This document shows positions 51,718 through 62,045 of a DNA stretch of 64,000 nt, one piece after another. The notes below the pieces were generated by a model. That model saw nothing but the letters and a program-made list of their open reading frames with translations, was not told the origin of the DNA and did no database searches. Origin of the DNA: an uncultured Acidobacteriota bacterium (GTDB lineage: Bacteria; Acidobacteriota; Blastocatellia; RBC074); assembly GCA_902825875.1 (NCBI GenBank), contig CADECP010000006.1, forward strand, positions 68,671 through 132,670, read 5' to 3'. A program made the position numbers and the translations under genes. Positions within the stretch are counted from its first letter, which is position 1, and every line of letters begins with the position of its first letter.

Positions 51718-54700
51718 CTATTTGATGTTCACTCGCATCGTGTTGGCCACTTTGCCGTCAACGGTGAGAACCAAATCCACTTCGCCTTTTCCAATCAGAG
51801 TTCTTGGCAATGAGAGGTTCAGTTGATCCAGGCCGACAAAGTCGCCTTGAGCGCCCGCGAATTGCACCGACACGGCAGTTCCGCCGATGGTCGCGGAAAC
51901 GTTTGTCAGCGAACTTCGGAAGCGAAAGCCTCCGCCGAAGACGATCAGGAACACTTGATCCGTCGCCGCGCCCAGATCAATCGGCACCGGGACGAATTTG
52001 TTTTGCCCGGCATCGAACCGGCTGATCGGCTCATTGGTTTGGATTCCGGCGGCTGTTGCGCGCAGAGCGAATCCGGCGGGAACGTCGCGCCCGTTGGAAT
52101 TCGCCGCGAACAAACTCGGCGCGACGTTGAAAACCTGAACCGTGCCTGACGAAACCGTCCCGTCATCGGCGGTGATGCTGATGGTCGCCGTTCCCGGAGC
52201 CGTTCCCGGCGGAATCAAAAAGTTGACTTGAGTTGAAGCGACGAAAAACAACGGCGAAAAGCGTTCGGCTCCAAGCACATCTCGAACGACGACGCGAGTT
52301 CCCGCCAGCACAGTCGGCAGTGGAACGGTATTGGCGACCTGTGTTTGAGTTGCCAGGCCGGTTCCGAATGCTGCGACGATGGATTCTGTGGCGATGGCTG
52401 TGGCACTGAAACTTGCTGCCGAAACCGTCGCCAGCGAACGCGAAGTCACCAGCCGATAAACTCCGCGACCATGCGTAGCCGCATACAGCGAATTGGTCGC
52501 CGCGTGATAGCGAACCATAAATGTGGCTACGCGCGGCATGCCGTTGCCCAATCGTTCCCAAGTCGAACCGCCGTTGGTGGTCTGGAACACTCCCAAATCG
52601 GTTCCGATGTAAATCGTGAGCGGGTTGTTCGGATTGATCGCCGCCGAAGTCACAGGCACATCCGGCAAATTGCCGCTGATGTCCGTCCACGATTGTCCCT
52701 GATTGGTGGTCAAAAAGACGTGGCCGGGAGTTGCGGCGGTATTGCTGTTGAAACCGGAAAAAGTGATGACCGCGCGTTGCGTGTTGTTGCGATCCAGCGC
52801 GATGTCAGTCAGGAAGCGATTGGGCAACGGAGCTTTGGTGACGTTGGTGAATGTGGTGTTGGCTCCGGCATTGGCGTTGGTCGTGATTTGAATCGAACCA
52901 TCGTTGGCTCCTGTCCAGACGATTTCCTGATTGTTGGCCAAACTCGGATGAGCGGCGATGGCGGACAATCGGCCAGTGCCTCTGGTCAAATCGGCTCCGA
53001 ATCCGTCGTTGCTGGCGCCAAGTCCATTCCAGGTGATTCCCTGATCCGCCGAGCGGTAAAGCCTGTGCGTACCGAAATAAATGACGTTGCCGCTCTGACC
53101 TGTGTATCCAACGTGCTGGGCCATCGGCGCGTAAAAACCTACGCGGTCAGAAGCGTTGAAATTGCCTTGCTGATTGGCCGCGCAGCCGAAACAGCCTCGC
53201 CGCAGCCAGGTGTTGCCGCCGTTCAGAGAAATCTCCGGGCCGATCTGCGCGCGTTGGCCGTTGGAATTGTTCTGGTTGAAAAACGTGTGATAGAGCACTT
53301 GCGGATTTGATTGGTCAACCAGCGTGAATCCGCCGTCGCCTCCGCGCGAATGTTGCCAGGTCAGGCTGCCGTTGAAGATGTTCGTTCCGTTGTCCTGCGT
53401 GCCGCCAATGACGAAATTCGGATTGGTCGGATGCAGCGCGATGGCTTGAAACTGCGTGATGTTCAATGTCGCGTTCAGGTTTCGCCACGTGACGATGTTG
53501 GAACTGGCGTTGTTGGTTCGCCAGACGCCGCCGTCGCTGCCCGTGAAAACGATGTTTGGGTTGGCTGCGCTGACTGCGATGGCGTGCGTGTCGGCGTGCA
53601 ATCCTTCGCTGCCGTCTCCGCGGCTTAAATCCGTCCAGCTTTGTCCGCCGTTTGTGGTGCGAAAAACGGTTCCGGCGGAGTTTGTGCTGTTGGCTTGAGT
53701 CCCGTAATAAACGACGTTGGCGTTGGTGGGATCAACCGTCAGTTCCAAATTGTAATTCGCCTGCCCCTGCGTTTGCGGCGAAGTGATTTGAGTCCAGTTT
53801 GTGCCTCCATCCACCGAACGCCAGATGCTCAGCAAATCGTCGTCCGGCGCAGCCAACGCCACGTAAAGCGTCGAATCCGTCGAAGGCGCAATCGGCGGCC
53901 CGGCGGCTAGTTCGACGCGATTGAAAGTCGGACTGTTCGGATCGCTGGCGGGCAATCCGCCGGAAAGCTGAGTCCAGGTGTTCGGTTCGCCGCCTTGTTC
54001 AGAGCGGAAAACGCCTACGTTCAAAATGGCCGCGAAAACACGCTGCGGTCGGCGAGGATCAACCAGCACATCGGTTCCGGTTCGATCTACGGTGAAATTG
54101 CCGGGGTTCAAGTTGCGCCAGTTCATTCCGCCGTCGGTGGATTTCCAGATGCCGCGATTGCCGATGGCGACGATTCCGCTGCCGCCGGAAGCTCCGCCGG
54201 TCAGGCCAATGTTCGTCGCCGCGTACAAGGTTTGCGTGTTGCTCGGATCAATTTCAATCGTCATGAACGAAGCGTTGACGAATGACGGTATGTTCGGTGC
54301 AGTCGTCGAAACCGGGCCTAGAATCTGAGTCCAGGTATTGCCGCCGTCTGTGCTTTTCAGCAAGCCTTGTCCGTAATACGTGTCGCCGGAGCGATTGCCT
54401 TCGCCCGTGCCGACGTAAATGACATTTGGATTTGTTGGATCAATCGCAATGGCTCCGACTGCCAACGAAGGCTGGTTGTCCGTCAACGGAGTCCAGTTCG
54501 TGCCGTTATCAATCGAACGCCACAATCCGCCCTGAGCCGCGCCGACATAAACCGTCTGGTTGGTCGTTCCGTTGTAACCGGGAGCAAGCGCGATCGAAGT
54601 TACTCGCCCAGAAACCGGCGTGCCGAAATTGGTGAAGGTCTGTCCGTCTTCAATCGGCGCAGGTCCCAGCGCAGCCCACGTTGCCAGTTGTTCCGGCGCA

Positions 54701-55164
54701 GCGGATTCGCCATTTAAGGCGCGCAATTGGCTGAGCCGTGTTTCTTCGTCCGCAAGCTGTTCGCGCATTCGGAAGCCGGCTTCGACCGGGATCGTCTTTG
54801 CCGGATAAGCTCGTTGGTAATAAAACCAATCAATTCGCTGCTTGCCTCCGCCTTCTACTTCCTCCACCTCAAAGCTGGGTTCAACTGTTCGCAGTTCGTC
54901 CTGTGCCGATGCAGTACGAGCAGCGTGAGCGACCTGCGCTTTGTTCTGTGCCGATGCAATGCGATGAGCGTCAACGACCTGCGCTTTGTTCACAATGCCA
55001 GTCTCGGCAGGCTCAGGTCGCTTACGCTCCCCGCGCTGAATTTTGATGAGCAAAGCCATCGCCAGCACAGCCGAAATGGCAAGCCCGACAACACACAGTG
55101 AAAAGACAGAATGGCTGGCGAAACTTCGCCGACCGGCAACCAACCGCTTAAATGGAAATTTCAT
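51718..55164 (-). CDS. Secreted BNR/sortilin-like propeller with TIGR03437-type C-terminal domain
   Basis: The 1148-residue protein has an N-terminal membrane segment ([20 protein letters not shown]) and a basic linker carrying repeat-derived peptides. The propeller repeats ([60 protein letters not shown]) are sortilin/BNR-type, in close parallel to the gene at 38392. The C-terminal ~230 residues ([20 protein letters not shown] through NTMRVNIK) match the TIGR03437-type beta domain known from Acidobacteria. ATG 55164 follows CAGGAG by ~8 nt. It is a likely surface or adhesion protein, with no catalytic residues seen. Confidence 0.84.
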   Translation of the reverse strand: MKFPFKRLVAGRRSFASHSVFSLCVVGLAISAVLAMALLIKIQRGERKRPEPAETGIVNKAQVVDAHRIASAQNKAQVAHAARTASAQDELRTVEPSFEVEEVEGGGKQRIDWFYYQRAYPAKTIPVEAGFRMREQLADEETRLSQLRALNGESAAPEQLATWAALGPAPIEDGQTFTNFGTPVSGRVTSIALAPGYNGTTNQTVYVGAAQGGLWRSIDNGTNWTPLTDNQPSLAVGAIAIDPTNPNVIYVGTGEGNRSGDTYYGQGLLKSTDGGNTWTQILGPVSTTAPNIPSFVNASFMTIEIDPSNTQTLYAATNIGLTGGASGGSGIVAIGNRGIWKSTDGGMNWRNLNPGNFTVDRTGTDVLVDPRRPQRVFAAILNVGVFRSEQGGEPNTWTQLSGGLPASDPNSPTFNRVELAAGPPIAPSTDSTLYVALAAPDDDLLSIWRSVDGGTNWTQITSPQTQGQANYNLELTVDPTNANVVYYGTQANSTNSAGTVFRTTNGGQSWTDLSRGDGSEGLHADTHAIAVSAANPNIVFTGSDGGVWRTNNASSNIVTWRNLNATLNITQFQAIALHPTNPNFVIGGTQDNGTNIFNGSLTWQHSRGGDGGFTLVDQSNPQVLYHTFFNQNNSNGQRAQIGPEISLNGGNTWLRRGCFGCAANQQGNFNASDRVGFYAPMAQHVGYTGQSGNVIYFGTHRLYRSADQGITWNGLGASNDGFGADLTRGTGRLSAIAAHPSLANNQEIVWTGANDGSIQITTNANAGANTTFTNVTKAPLPNRFLTDIALDRNNTQRAVITFSGFNSNTAATPGHVFLTTNQGQSWTDISGNLPDVPVTSAAINPNNPLTIYIGTDLGVFQTTNGGSTWERLGNGMPRVATFMVRYHAATNSLYAATHGRGVYRLVTSRSLATVSAASFSATAIATESIVAAFGTGLATQTQVANTVPLPTVLAGTRVVVRDVLGAERFSPLFFVASTQVNFLIPPGTAPGTATISITADDGTVSSGTVQVFNVAPSLFAANSNGRDVPAGFALRATAAGIQTNEPISRFDAGQNKFVPVPIDLGAATDQVFLIVFGGGFRFRSSLTNVSATIGGTAVSVQFAGAQGDFVGLDQLNLSLPRTLIGKGEVDLVLTVDGKVANTMRVNIK
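54901..54990. repeat. Intragenic tandem 45-bp repeat (x2)
   Basis: Two units at 54901-54945 and 54946-54990 (45 bp, 15 codons) share CTGTGCCGATGCA at one end and CGACCTGCGCTTTGTT at the other. On the coding strand they read [15 protein letters not shown] and [15 protein letters not shown]. The AGCGACCTGCG core is related to the REP motif at 63838-63848. Confidence 0.7.
55010..55041. repeat. Intragenic REP-family B copy
   Basis: CTCAGGTCGCTTACGCTCCC followed by CGCGCTG (55013-55039) matches the intergenic copy at 63877-63903 at about 24 of 27 positions. On the minus strand it encodes the [12 protein letters not shown] stretch just after the membrane segment of the propeller protein. Confidence 0.7.
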
Positions 55165-55297
55165 TGCAAGACTCCTGAAAAGGTTTTCGAGGGGGAAAAC
55201 TGGATCGTAAGGGACTGCGATTTTGCTGCACTCTCGAACTTGGAACAAGTCACCTTGTCCGTTATTATCTGCCCGCGCTCGCAATCAATTTCAACCA

Positions 55298-56059
55298 ATG
55301 AACCAAGTCGTCTTTATCACCGGAGCATCAAGCGGAATCGGCCACGCTTTGGCGCAGGAGCTTGCGCCGAAAGGAATCGCATTGGCGCTGGCTGCGCGGC
55401 GAACGGATTTGCTCGATTCATTGTGCGAAAACGTGCGCCAGTCAGGCGGCGAAGCCACCGCTTTGACCTGCGATGTGGGCGATCAAGCTCAAGTCAAACA
55501 AGCCATCGCCGACACTGTCGCCCGCTTTGGGCGAATTGATCTGGCGATTCTTTCCGCAGGTATCGGCGGCCCCACCAACGCCGCCGACTTCAAAACCGAA
55601 AAATTCCAACGATTGCTGCAAACCAATTTGCTGGGCGTGGCGTTTTGCCTGGAAGAACTGTTGCCCTTGATGCGGCAACAAGGCGGCGGAACCATCGCGG
55701 CGATTTCCAGTCTGGCGGGCGATAGAGGCTTCCCCGGTTCCGCCGGTTATTGTGCAACCAAAGCTGCGCTTTCGACCTTGTTCGACGGTTTGCGCGCCGA
55801 GTTAAAAGCTCTAGGCGTGAACTTGGTGACCATCGAACCGGGTTACGTGCTGACGCCGATGACCGAAAGCTTCGGCAAAATGCCGTTTATGATGCAGGCC
55901 GACGAAGCCGCTCGGTTGATTTTGCAGCGACTGGAACGCGGCGACCGTGTGATTCGATTTCCATTCGCTGCATCGGCGTTTATGAAGCTGATGCGAATTC
56001 TGCCGGTCAGCCTGTTCGACCGCATCGCGGCCAAACGGCGACCGATCAAGGTCAATTAA
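55298..56059 (+). CDS. SDR-family NAD(P)-dependent oxidoreductase
   Basis: The 253-residue classical SDR has [19 protein letters not shown], the strand-2 basic pair AARRTD (favouring NADP), NLAIL-type [33 protein letters not shown] with catalytic Ser, Tyr and Lys, and [12 protein letters not shown]. It is typical of general SDRs acting on ketones or alcohols; substrate unknown. ATG 55298 is chosen because it gives the standard N-terminus; the frame extends upstream without a ribosome site. The DNA methyltransferase gene follows 14 nt later. Confidence 0.85.
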   Translation: MNQVVFITGASSGIGHALAQELAPKGIALALAARRTDLLDSLCENVRQSGGEATALTCDVGDQAQVKQAIADTVARFGRIDLAILSAGIGGPTNAADFKTEKFQRLLQTNLLGVAFCLEELLPLMRQQGGGTIAAISSLAGDRGFPGSAGYCATKAALSTLFDGLRAELKALGVNLVTIEPGYVLTPMTESFGKMPFMMQADEAARLILQRLERGDRVIRFPFAASAFMKLMRILPVSLFDRIAAKRRPIKVN

Positions 56060-56073
56060 ACCGGAGACGAAAT

Positions 56074-57507
56074 TTGCATAACTCAGTCGAAGAACCTGTT
56101 CGGCTAACAAGCCCTCAAGCCGCAGCCGTCAGCGAGATTAATCGGCTCGACCGCGACTTGTTGCTTCAGTTCAAGAAACGGCTTCGGCTTGATTCGTCTT
56201 TGTCGCGTGCGCTGGTCAGTTTTCAGGCGAATAAGACTCGCCCCGGTTATCGTTGGTACAAATTCAAGGAAGCCTTTTCTGCCTCGCTGGTTGAATCGTT
56301 GATTGACCGTTATCAAATCAAAGCCGGCAAAGTGCTTGATCCTTTTGCCGGTAGCGGCACGGCGCTATTTGCCGCCAGCGCCCACGGATTGGAAGCTGAA
56401 GGAATTGAGTTGCTGCTCATCGGCCAGCAAATCATTTTGGCCAGAAAACTGCTGGAAGAATCGTTCGATGAGCATGATGCTGTGGTCATTCGCCGATGGA
56501 TTGATGCCAGACCTTGGGAAAAAGAAACGAATTCAGTCCCATTACCTGAGATTCGGATTACACGTGGCGCTTATTCAACGAAAACCAAAGCGTTGATTGA
56601 ACGTTATTTGGCAGCAATGTCGAGAGAAAGCGTCCAAGTTCAAGCTGTGTTGCGCCTGGCGCTGTTGTGTGTTTTGGAATGCGTCAGTTACACGCGAAAA
56701 GACGGTCAGTATTTGCGTTGGGATTATCGTTCCGGGCGTAAGCAAGGCAACAAGCAGTTCGACAAAGGTGCAATTTACGATTTCGATTCTGCGATATGCG
56801 CCAAGCTTGCCGAAATGTTGAACGACTGGCGAGAGGTAAAAGAACCTTTCGGGTTGTTTCCTGCGGCCAATTTACGTGGTGGAGTTCGACTTCACCCTGG
56901 TTCTTGTTTAGAGGTAATGCCATTGTTGGCCGCAGGCCAATTTGATGCGGTGATTACTTCGCCGCCTTATTGCAACCGATATGATTACACGCGAACTTAC
57001 GCCTTGGAATTGGCCTTGTTGGGCGTCGGCGAGCAGGAATTGATTGCTTTGCGCCAACAGATGCTTAGCTGCACGGTCGAAAACCGGGCTAAAGATTTGG
57101 CGACTATGAATCCTGATTGGCTGGCTGCTGTTGCGGCGGCAGACGACCAGGAACTTTTGCAAGCCGTGCTGAGTTACTTGGACGCTCAAAAAGCAAAAGG
57201 CGAGTTGAACAATCAGGGGATTCCGCGAATGGTTCGCGGGTATTTTTACGAAATGGCTTGCGTGATTACCGAATGCGCCAGAGTCATGAAACCGGGTGCG
57301 CCGTTGTTGATGGTCAACGACAATGTTCGTTATGCCGGGGCAAGCATTTCGGTTGATCTTATTCTTTCCGCTTTGGCTGAAAAGCTGGGGTTTGAAGTTG
57401 AAAGCATTTTGGTGCTGCCTAACGGAAAAGGGAACAGCAGCCAGCAAATGGGTGAGCACGGGCGCGAGGCTTTGCGAAAATGTGTTTACCTGTGGAGGAA
57501 GGTTTGA
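56074..57507 (+). CDS. Type II DNA methyltransferase (N4/N6 amino-methyltransferase)
   Basis: The 477-residue SAM-dependent DNA methylase would protect host DNA from the adjacent endonuclease. It has motif [21 protein letters not shown] near residue 85 and motif [22 protein letters not shown] near residue 290. SPPY is typical of N4-cytosine enzymes, and the motif order (I before IV) fits the beta/N4-type class. The start is inferred as TTG 56074, 7 nt after GGAG; a longer open frame runs back through the SDR gene. Its stop overlaps the endonuclease start by 1 nt, so translation is coupled. This is one half of a restriction-modification system. Confidence 0.87.
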   Translation: MHNSVEEPVRLTSPQAAAVSEINRLDRDLLLQFKKRLRLDSSLSRALVSFQANKTRPGYRWYKFKEAFSASLVESLIDRYQIKAGKVLDPFAGSGTALFAASAHGLEAEGIELLLIGQQIILARKLLEESFDEHDAVVIRRWIDARPWEKETNSVPLPEIRITRGAYSTKTKALIERYLAAMSRESVQVQAVLRLALLCVLECVSYTRKDGQYLRWDYRSGRKQGNKQFDKGAIYDFDSAICAKLAEMLNDWREVKEPFGLFPAANLRGGVRLHPGSCLEVMPLLAAGQFDAVITSPPYCNRYDYTRTYALELALLGVGEQELIALRQQMLSCTVENRAKDLATMNPDWLAAVAAADDQELLQAVLSYLDAQKAKGELNNQGIPRMVRGYFYEMACVITECARVMKPGAPLLMVNDNVRYAGASISVDLILSALAEKLGFEVESILVLPNGKGNSSQQMGEHGREALRKCVYLWRKV

Positions 57508-58466
57508 TGGCAAAGCGCCGCCAGCATCTTCAGCATCTTGCTTCGGCTGCCGATTTGGTGACGACTTACGAATCTGTCCGCGCTGGTTTTGTCGCTTTGG
57601 CGTTAGAAAAGAATCGTCGTGCGACGCCATTTTTGGCTCAGGCGCGCGCGTTGAAAGTTGCTGCTGCCAAAGCGAAAAAGCCGTCCGAATTGCTCAAGAT
57701 CGAAGACATTCAAGCTGCACTTTTGACGGCTGCCGGAGTATCAGACAAGGCACTCAAACATTTGCTGCCGGAAGACAAGACCGAAGCCATCGTAGGATTG
57801 ATCGAGAATTTTCTTGAACCCGCTGGGGCGAGTTTTGTCGAAGAGTTGGTGTACCGTTTTTTGCTGACGCGCGGCGATACACTGGGCGGTTCGATGAGGA
57901 ATGTTGGTGGTGTTTTGGCGCAAAGAAAACTGACGCGAGCGTTGCTGGCTGCGCTGACACTTGGCGGGAGTCGTTGCAAATGGCTTCACTCGGCGACAAA
58001 TAGTTGGGTGGAAGTGCCGTCAGAAAATGCAGATATTGAATTGGCGCTTCGCGGACTGCATTGGAAATCAGGGAAACGGCATCGCACGTTGATTTACAAC
58101 TCCACCATCCCTTTCGTAAAAAACAATGTGGATTTGTGTTTGTTCGATGGTGCGCCTGCCAACCTATCTGTTGTGGCGTACAACGATCCGAAATCATACG
58201 TGGCGTTGGGGGAATTGAAAGGTGGCATTGATCCAGCCGGAGCGGATGAGCATTGGAAAACTGCTCATACAGCTTTGTTGCGCATCCGCGAATCTTTTTC
58301 TGGGCATGGGTTTTCGCCGCACACGTTTTTCATCGGTGCCGCTATCGAAAAGAAAATGGCGGCGGAAGTCTGGGGCCAGTTGGAAAGTGGCGTTTTGGAA
58401 AATGCCGCCAACCTGACCGATGAAAAACAACTGGCTTCGATTGTGCGTTGGCTGTGTCGTCTTTGA
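57507..58466 (+). CDS. Type II restriction endonuclease, AvaI/BsoBI-like
   Basis: The 319-residue protein resembles the AvaI/BsoBI family, whose members cut at CYCGRG. The segment [20 protein letters not shown], with ELKGG carrying the catalytic E-x-K, is a strong family match. The upstream [16 protein letters not shown] supplies the preceding Asp. Members act as dimers with a PD-(D/E)XK-type core. ATG 57507 follows GGAGG (spacing ~9) and overlaps the methyltransferase stop. The pair has no visible C (controller) gene. The recognition site is inferred from the family, not seen. Confidence 0.78.
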   Translation: MAKRRQHLQHLASAADLVTTYESVRAGFVALALEKNRRATPFLAQARALKVAAAKAKKPSELLKIEDIQAALLTAAGVSDKALKHLLPEDKTEAIVGLIENFLEPAGASFVEELVYRFLLTRGDTLGGSMRNVGGVLAQRKLTRALLAALTLGGSRCKWLHSATNSWVEVPSENADIELALRGLHWKSGKRHRTLIYNSTIPFVKNNVDLCLFDGAPANLSVVAYNDPKSYVALGELKGGIDPAGADEHWKTAHTALLRIRESFSGHGFSPHTFFIGAAIEKKMAAEVWGQLESGVLENAANLTDEKQLASIVRWLCRL

Positions 58467-58485
58467 ACACGTTTCAGGAGTTGAT

Positions 58486-58887
58486 ATGACTGCTAATATG
58501 ACTGAAAGACAGCATTACTTTTCAGGCACGAAATGGGAGCCGATTGTTGGATATTCGCGGGCGATTCGCATCGGCAATCAAATTTTTGTCACGGGAACGA
58601 CAGCCACCAACGAGCAAGGCGAAATTGTCGGTGTTGATGATGCCTACGCGCAGACCGTGCAGGTGATTCGCAACATCGAAAAAGCTTTGCAGGCGCTTGG
58701 CGCTGAGTTGAAGCACGTCGTGCGGACGCGAATGTTCGTGACGGATATTGCTCGATGGGAAGATTTCGGGCGCGCTCACGGAGAATTTTTCCGCGACACT
58801 CGCCCGTGTGCGACGATGGTGGAAATTCGGCGGCTGATTGATGATCGCATGCTGATCGAAATCGAGGCCGATGCCGTGATTGATTAA
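58486..58887 (+). CDS. RidA-family protein, second copy
   Basis: The 133-residue protein has the Rid fold: [73 protein letters not shown], and the end [20 protein letters not shown] with the Arg-containing ligand loop shifted in sequence relative to the copy at 34629. The sequence resembles the Rid2/Rid7-type outer subgroup more than RidA proper. ATG 58486 follows AGGAG by 6 nt. It sits 19 nt after the endonuclease gene, but there is no functional link. Confidence 0.82.
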   Translation: MTANMTERQHYFSGTKWEPIVGYSRAIRIGNQIFVTGTTATNEQGEIVGVDDAYAQTVQVIRNIEKALQALGAELKHVVRTRMFVTDIARWEDFGRAHGEFFRDTRPCATMVEIRRLIDDRMLIEIEADAVID

Positions 58888-58922
58888 ACTCAAACTGATT
58901 TCAAATTACCTTTTGACTCCTT

Positions 58923-60119
58923 ATGAGACTGATTCCTTTCAAACCGAATGTAACTCCGCGAGTATCGCAGGAAGAAGAAGATTACGATGAAGAAAGCTCT
59001 GGCGAATCGGTAGATGACGTAGCCGCGCGGAGTTTATTCTGGCGGGCGTTTGTCTGGTTGATGATTGTTTTCGGCATACAGACCTTTGCCAGTCTGGCGC
59101 CGGAATCGGTCGAAAATTACTACAGCCAACTTGCTTACTATTACCTGGCGCGCTTGTTGTCGGGCTTCAACAAATTCGTCCCGGTGGTTGCTGGCGAATT
59201 GTTGGTTGTTGGCATTGTGCTGCTCTACATCTTCTGGACTTTTTGGTATTTGCGCCGGGTTTTTCGCAGAGAGACGAACTTTTTCGACATGATGAAAGTT
59301 TTGTTTCTGCAATGGGCGTGGCTGCTTGTCGCCGGTTTTGCGCTGTTTCTGATGATGTGGGGGTTGAATTATCAGCGGTTGCCGATTGAAGAGCGCATGG
59401 ACCTGGAACGTCGCGCCGAAGGCCGAGAGGAAACCGTCGCTGTGGGTAAGCGGATTGTTGACGGCATCAATCGCAACTTCACGACACGCGATGCCGCCAG
59501 TGCCACAGGAGTCAGCCAAATGACCATCAGTCAGCCGAAACTGTTTCAAAGCATCGAAAACTCGTTCCAGCTTGAAACCATGCTTGGTACGGCCAGCCAG
59601 GGCGGGTTTTCCGATCCCAAACCGCTGCTGTTTTCAGGCCCTGCCACCTGGTTGGACATTCGTGGCGTGTACATTCCGTTCACCGGCGAAGCCGCCTACA
59701 ACAACAAATTGATGGATTGCGATTTGCCGTTTCACATCGCGCACATCAAAGCTCACCAGCGAGGTTATGCCCGCGAAGATGAAGCCAACTTCATCGCATT
59801 TATCGTTTGCATCAAATCGAACGAGCCTTATGTGCGGTATTCCGGCTACCTGCACGGGATGAAGGTTCTGGATTTTCTGGCCAAAAGCGACATGAAAGAT
59901 GTCGAATATCTGCGCTCCCTGATCGTTCCCGGAGCGATGGCCGACATCACTGCCCGCGAAACTTTCGGAGCCAGATCGAAAAGCCCGATTTTGAGTGGTG
60001 TTTCCGATGGTGCGATCAACATTTATCTGCGAGCCAATCGCATTCGCGGCGGATTGAAGAACTTCGTCGAAGACACGCCGCTGATCGTCAATTACATGCT
60101 GAAAAATCCTGAACGATAG
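58923..60119 (+). CDS. DUF3810 membrane protein lacking the HExxH glutamate
   Basis: The 398-residue protein has three membrane helices (WRAFVWLMIVFGIQTFASLA, VVAGELLVVGIVLLYIFWTF, LQWAWLLVAGFALFLMMWGL), then a large soluble part. WLDIRGVYIPFTGEAAYNNK and the following LPFHIAHIKAHQRGYAREDE and ANFIAFIVCI are a clear DUF3810 match. In most relatives the centre reads HE-x-x-HQRG as a zinc-peptidase-like motif. Here it reads HIKAHQRG, with Ile in place of the catalytic Glu. It may be an inactive or altered peptidase. ATG 58923 is well placed. No operon partner is clear. Confidence 0.82.
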   Translation: MRLIPFKPNVTPRVSQEEEDYDEESSGESVDDVAARSLFWRAFVWLMIVFGIQTFASLAPESVENYYSQLAYYYLARLLSGFNKFVPVVAGELLVVGIVLLYIFWTFWYLRRVFRRETNFFDMMKVLFLQWAWLLVAGFALFLMMWGLNYQRLPIEERMDLERRAEGREETVAVGKRIVDGINRNFTTRDAASATGVSQMTISQPKLFQSIENSFQLETMLGTASQGGFSDPKPLLFSGPATWLDIRGVYIPFTGEAAYNNKLMDCDLPFHIAHIKAHQRGYAREDEANFIAFIVCIKSNEPYVRYSGYLHGMKVLDFLAKSDMKDVEYLRSLIVPGAMADITARETFGARSKSPILSGVSDGAINIYLRANRIRGGLKNFVEDTPLIVNYMLKNPER

Positions 60120-60196
60120 ATGAGCATCGCGCTGCCGCTATCGAAATCAGTTCCCACTGACGGCTTTGGGCGCTACGTCGAACGGCAAAAACGACA

Positions 60197-60766
60197 ATGA
60201 ACCACTGGGATGAGCGTTACAGTAAAGGCAAACCGAACGATCAGCCGAATCCACTGGTTGTTGAATTGGCTGAGAAACTCACGCCTGGACGCGCGCCAAA
60301 ACGAGCATTGGATGTGGCGTGCGGCGTTGGTCGCCATTCGATTTATCTGGCCGAACGTGGTTGGCAAGTCACCGCCGTGGACTCTTCCAAAGTCGCCATC
60401 GAACTGCTTTGCCAAGCCGCAGCCGAAATAGACCTGTCAATTGATGCTCGTTTGGCTGATCTGGAAAGAGACGAATTTGTGATTGAGCCGGGCGGCTATG
60501 ACTTGATCGTCAATTGTTGTTATCTGCAACGCGATTTGTTTCCGGCGATCAAAGCCGGAGTCAAAGTCGGCGGTTGTGTGTTGGCGGTGATTGCGATGGT
60601 GGACGATGATCCGGCAGTGAAGCCGATGAACCCGGCGTTTTTGCTTCAACCCGGCGAATTACGAGCGATGTTTGACGGCTGGGAGATACTGCACGATTCT
60701 GAAGCCAAACTCAGGGCAGGGAAACGACGAATGGCGGAATTGATCGCGCGAAAAACGCTGAGTTGA
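60197..60766 (+). CDS. Class I SAM-dependent methyltransferase (TehB-like)
   Basis: The 189-residue protein has motif I ALDVACGVGRHSIYLAERGW near residue 38, acidic post-I VTAVDSSKVAIELLC, motif IV region YDLIVNCCYLQRDLFPAIK, and ends EAKLRAGKRRMAELIARK. This resembles TehB and related small-molecule methylases, including tellurite-resistance homologues. The substrate is unknown. The start is ATG 60197. A strong terminator follows the stop, between it and a convergent gene. Confidence 0.85.
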   Translation: MNHWDERYSKGKPNDQPNPLVVELAEKLTPGRAPKRALDVACGVGRHSIYLAERGWQVTAVDSSKVAIELLCQAAAEIDLSIDARLADLERDEFVIEPGGYDLIVNCCYLQRDLFPAIKAGVKVGGCVLAVIAMVDDDPAVKPMNPAFLLQPGELRAMFDGWEILHDSEAKLRAGKRRMAELIARKTLS

Positions 60767-60779
60767 AAGGCGATAAAAA

Positions 60780-60830
60780 GAAAACGCAGAGAATTTCCGA
60801 CAGTTGGTCAATTCTCTGCGTTTTTGTTTT
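60780..60830. terminator. Bidirectional intrinsic terminator
   Basis: AAAACGCAGAGAATT (60781-60795) and its complement (60810-60824) form a 15-bp stem with a 14-nt loop. T-run TTTTTGTTTT follows on the plus strand and an A-run (T on the minus strand) precedes it. It lies between convergent genes. Confidence 0.88.
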
Positions 60831-60848
60831 GGCAATCGCTAAACCGGT

Positions 60849-61889
60849 TTAGTTTGCCGGAGCTTGCGGTTTTTCTTTCTTTTCAAACCGATCCGGAGTC
60901 AGTTTGGGGTTCACTTTGTATTTGCTGATTTCCCATTCTTCGTTCGGCGTACCGGCTTCGATTTTGGTCAGACGGTGCGGCAGATTCAATCCGCCGACGC
61001 CTTTGTAATCGCTAAACGCCCAGCGGTAATCAACGTCAGGAGATTTCTCGAAAGCTTCGGCCATTTCTTTCATCCGCTGTTCGCGTTGAGCGCGTTCTTC
61101 CGGCGTAGGTTCGCGGCGTTGACCTTGTTGGCCGGGCTGAGCCGGTTGCCCGGCTTGCGGAGGGCGATCACCGCCTTGGCGATTTTGTCCACCTTGACCG
61201 CCTTGACCAGGTCCACGTCCGCCAGTGCCGAAAGCGGCACGCATGCTTTTCGCCTTGTAGCTCAAACCAATCAGTTGATTACTTTCCTGATTGAAGTACA
61301 GGCGGGTGACGATGCCATCGGTCGTTTTGGCATCAATCACATTCAGTTTCGATCCTTCCGGGCCGGGAGCTTCGCCGACAAAGGTGAACGTCGTTCCTGC
61401 CGGAGGAGCCAAAAACCATGCCAGCGTGATTTGAATGAATTCGCGGCGCTGTTGCATCTGCATGTAAGCGGCAATAGGGCTGTTTGCTCCGCCGGGACCG
61501 CCGCCGCCGCCCATCATGACATTGCCGCCACCACGACCGCCGCCAGGTCCAAAACCGCCGCCGCCAACTCCGGGAATGAAATCAGTCCATGGAGCAGCAA
61601 CTCCGTTGTATCCACGAATACGAGTTCCTTGTTGGGAAATGCTGGAAATGCGGACTTTGTCCGGCATCATCAGTTCCAATTCCAATTCGCTTTCAATCTG
61701 ATTCTGGCCGAATGTGGTACGGGACATTCCCTGCGCCGACAAGGTTTGGATGGATTTGAACTTCGATTCACTGCCGATGGCGGCACGCGCTTGTTTGATA
61801 ATCTCTTCGGCTTTGGCTTTGGCATCCTGGCCGAAAGCTGTGACTGCCAGCGATGCAGTCAATAGCAAGCCAATCATCAGTTTCTTCAT
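60849..61889 (-). CDS. Exported Gly-rich protein, LolA-like N-terminus
   Basis: The 346-residue protein has a signal peptide (KKLMIGLLLTASLAVTAFGQ). A central region resembles LolA/outer-membrane lipoprotein-sorting-type domains (SIQTLSAQGMSRTTFGQNQI, SELELELMMPDKVRISSISQ, RLYFNQESNQLIGLSYKAKS, YRWAFSDYKGVGGLNLPHRL). Two low-complexity insertions, Gly-rich (~110-135) and Gly/Gln/Pro-rich (~228-260), interrupt it. ATG 61889 follows AAGGAG. The family is common in Acidobacteria; function unknown. It is divergent from der. Confidence 0.72.
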   Translation of the reverse strand: MKKLMIGLLLTASLAVTAFGQDAKAKAEEIIKQARAAIGSESKFKSIQTLSAQGMSRTTFGQNQIESELELELMMPDKVRISSISQQGTRIRGYNGVAAPWTDFIPGVGGGGFGPGGGRGGGNVMMGGGGGPGGANSPIAAYMQMQQRREFIQITLAWFLAPPAGTTFTFVGEAPGPEGSKLNVIDAKTTDGIVTRLYFNQESNQLIGLSYKAKSMRAAFGTGGRGPGQGGQGGQNRQGGDRPPQAGQPAQPGQQGQRREPTPEERAQREQRMKEMAEAFEKSPDVDYRWAFSDYKGVGGLNLPHRLTKIEAGTPNEEWEISKYKVNPKLTPDRFEKKEKPQAPAN

Positions 61890-61953
61890 TTAACGTCTCC
61901 TTGTTCTTACTAAATCCGTTTGCTTCATTTCGACTGAACAAAAAAGGGATCAG

Positions 61954-61982
61954 TTGTCAGCCTGTATGTCTTTCTCTATGCT
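61954..61982 (+). promoter_or_regulatory. Candidate der promoter
   Basis: TTGTCA (61954-61959), a 17-nt spacer and TATGCT (61977-61982), 64 nt upstream of the der start codon. Confidence 0.45.
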
Positions 61983-62045
61983 ACAGGACTTTCCAATCCA
62001 AGTTTCGGTTTCAGAGTTTGTGTAGAAGTATCATCGGTTTCGATT

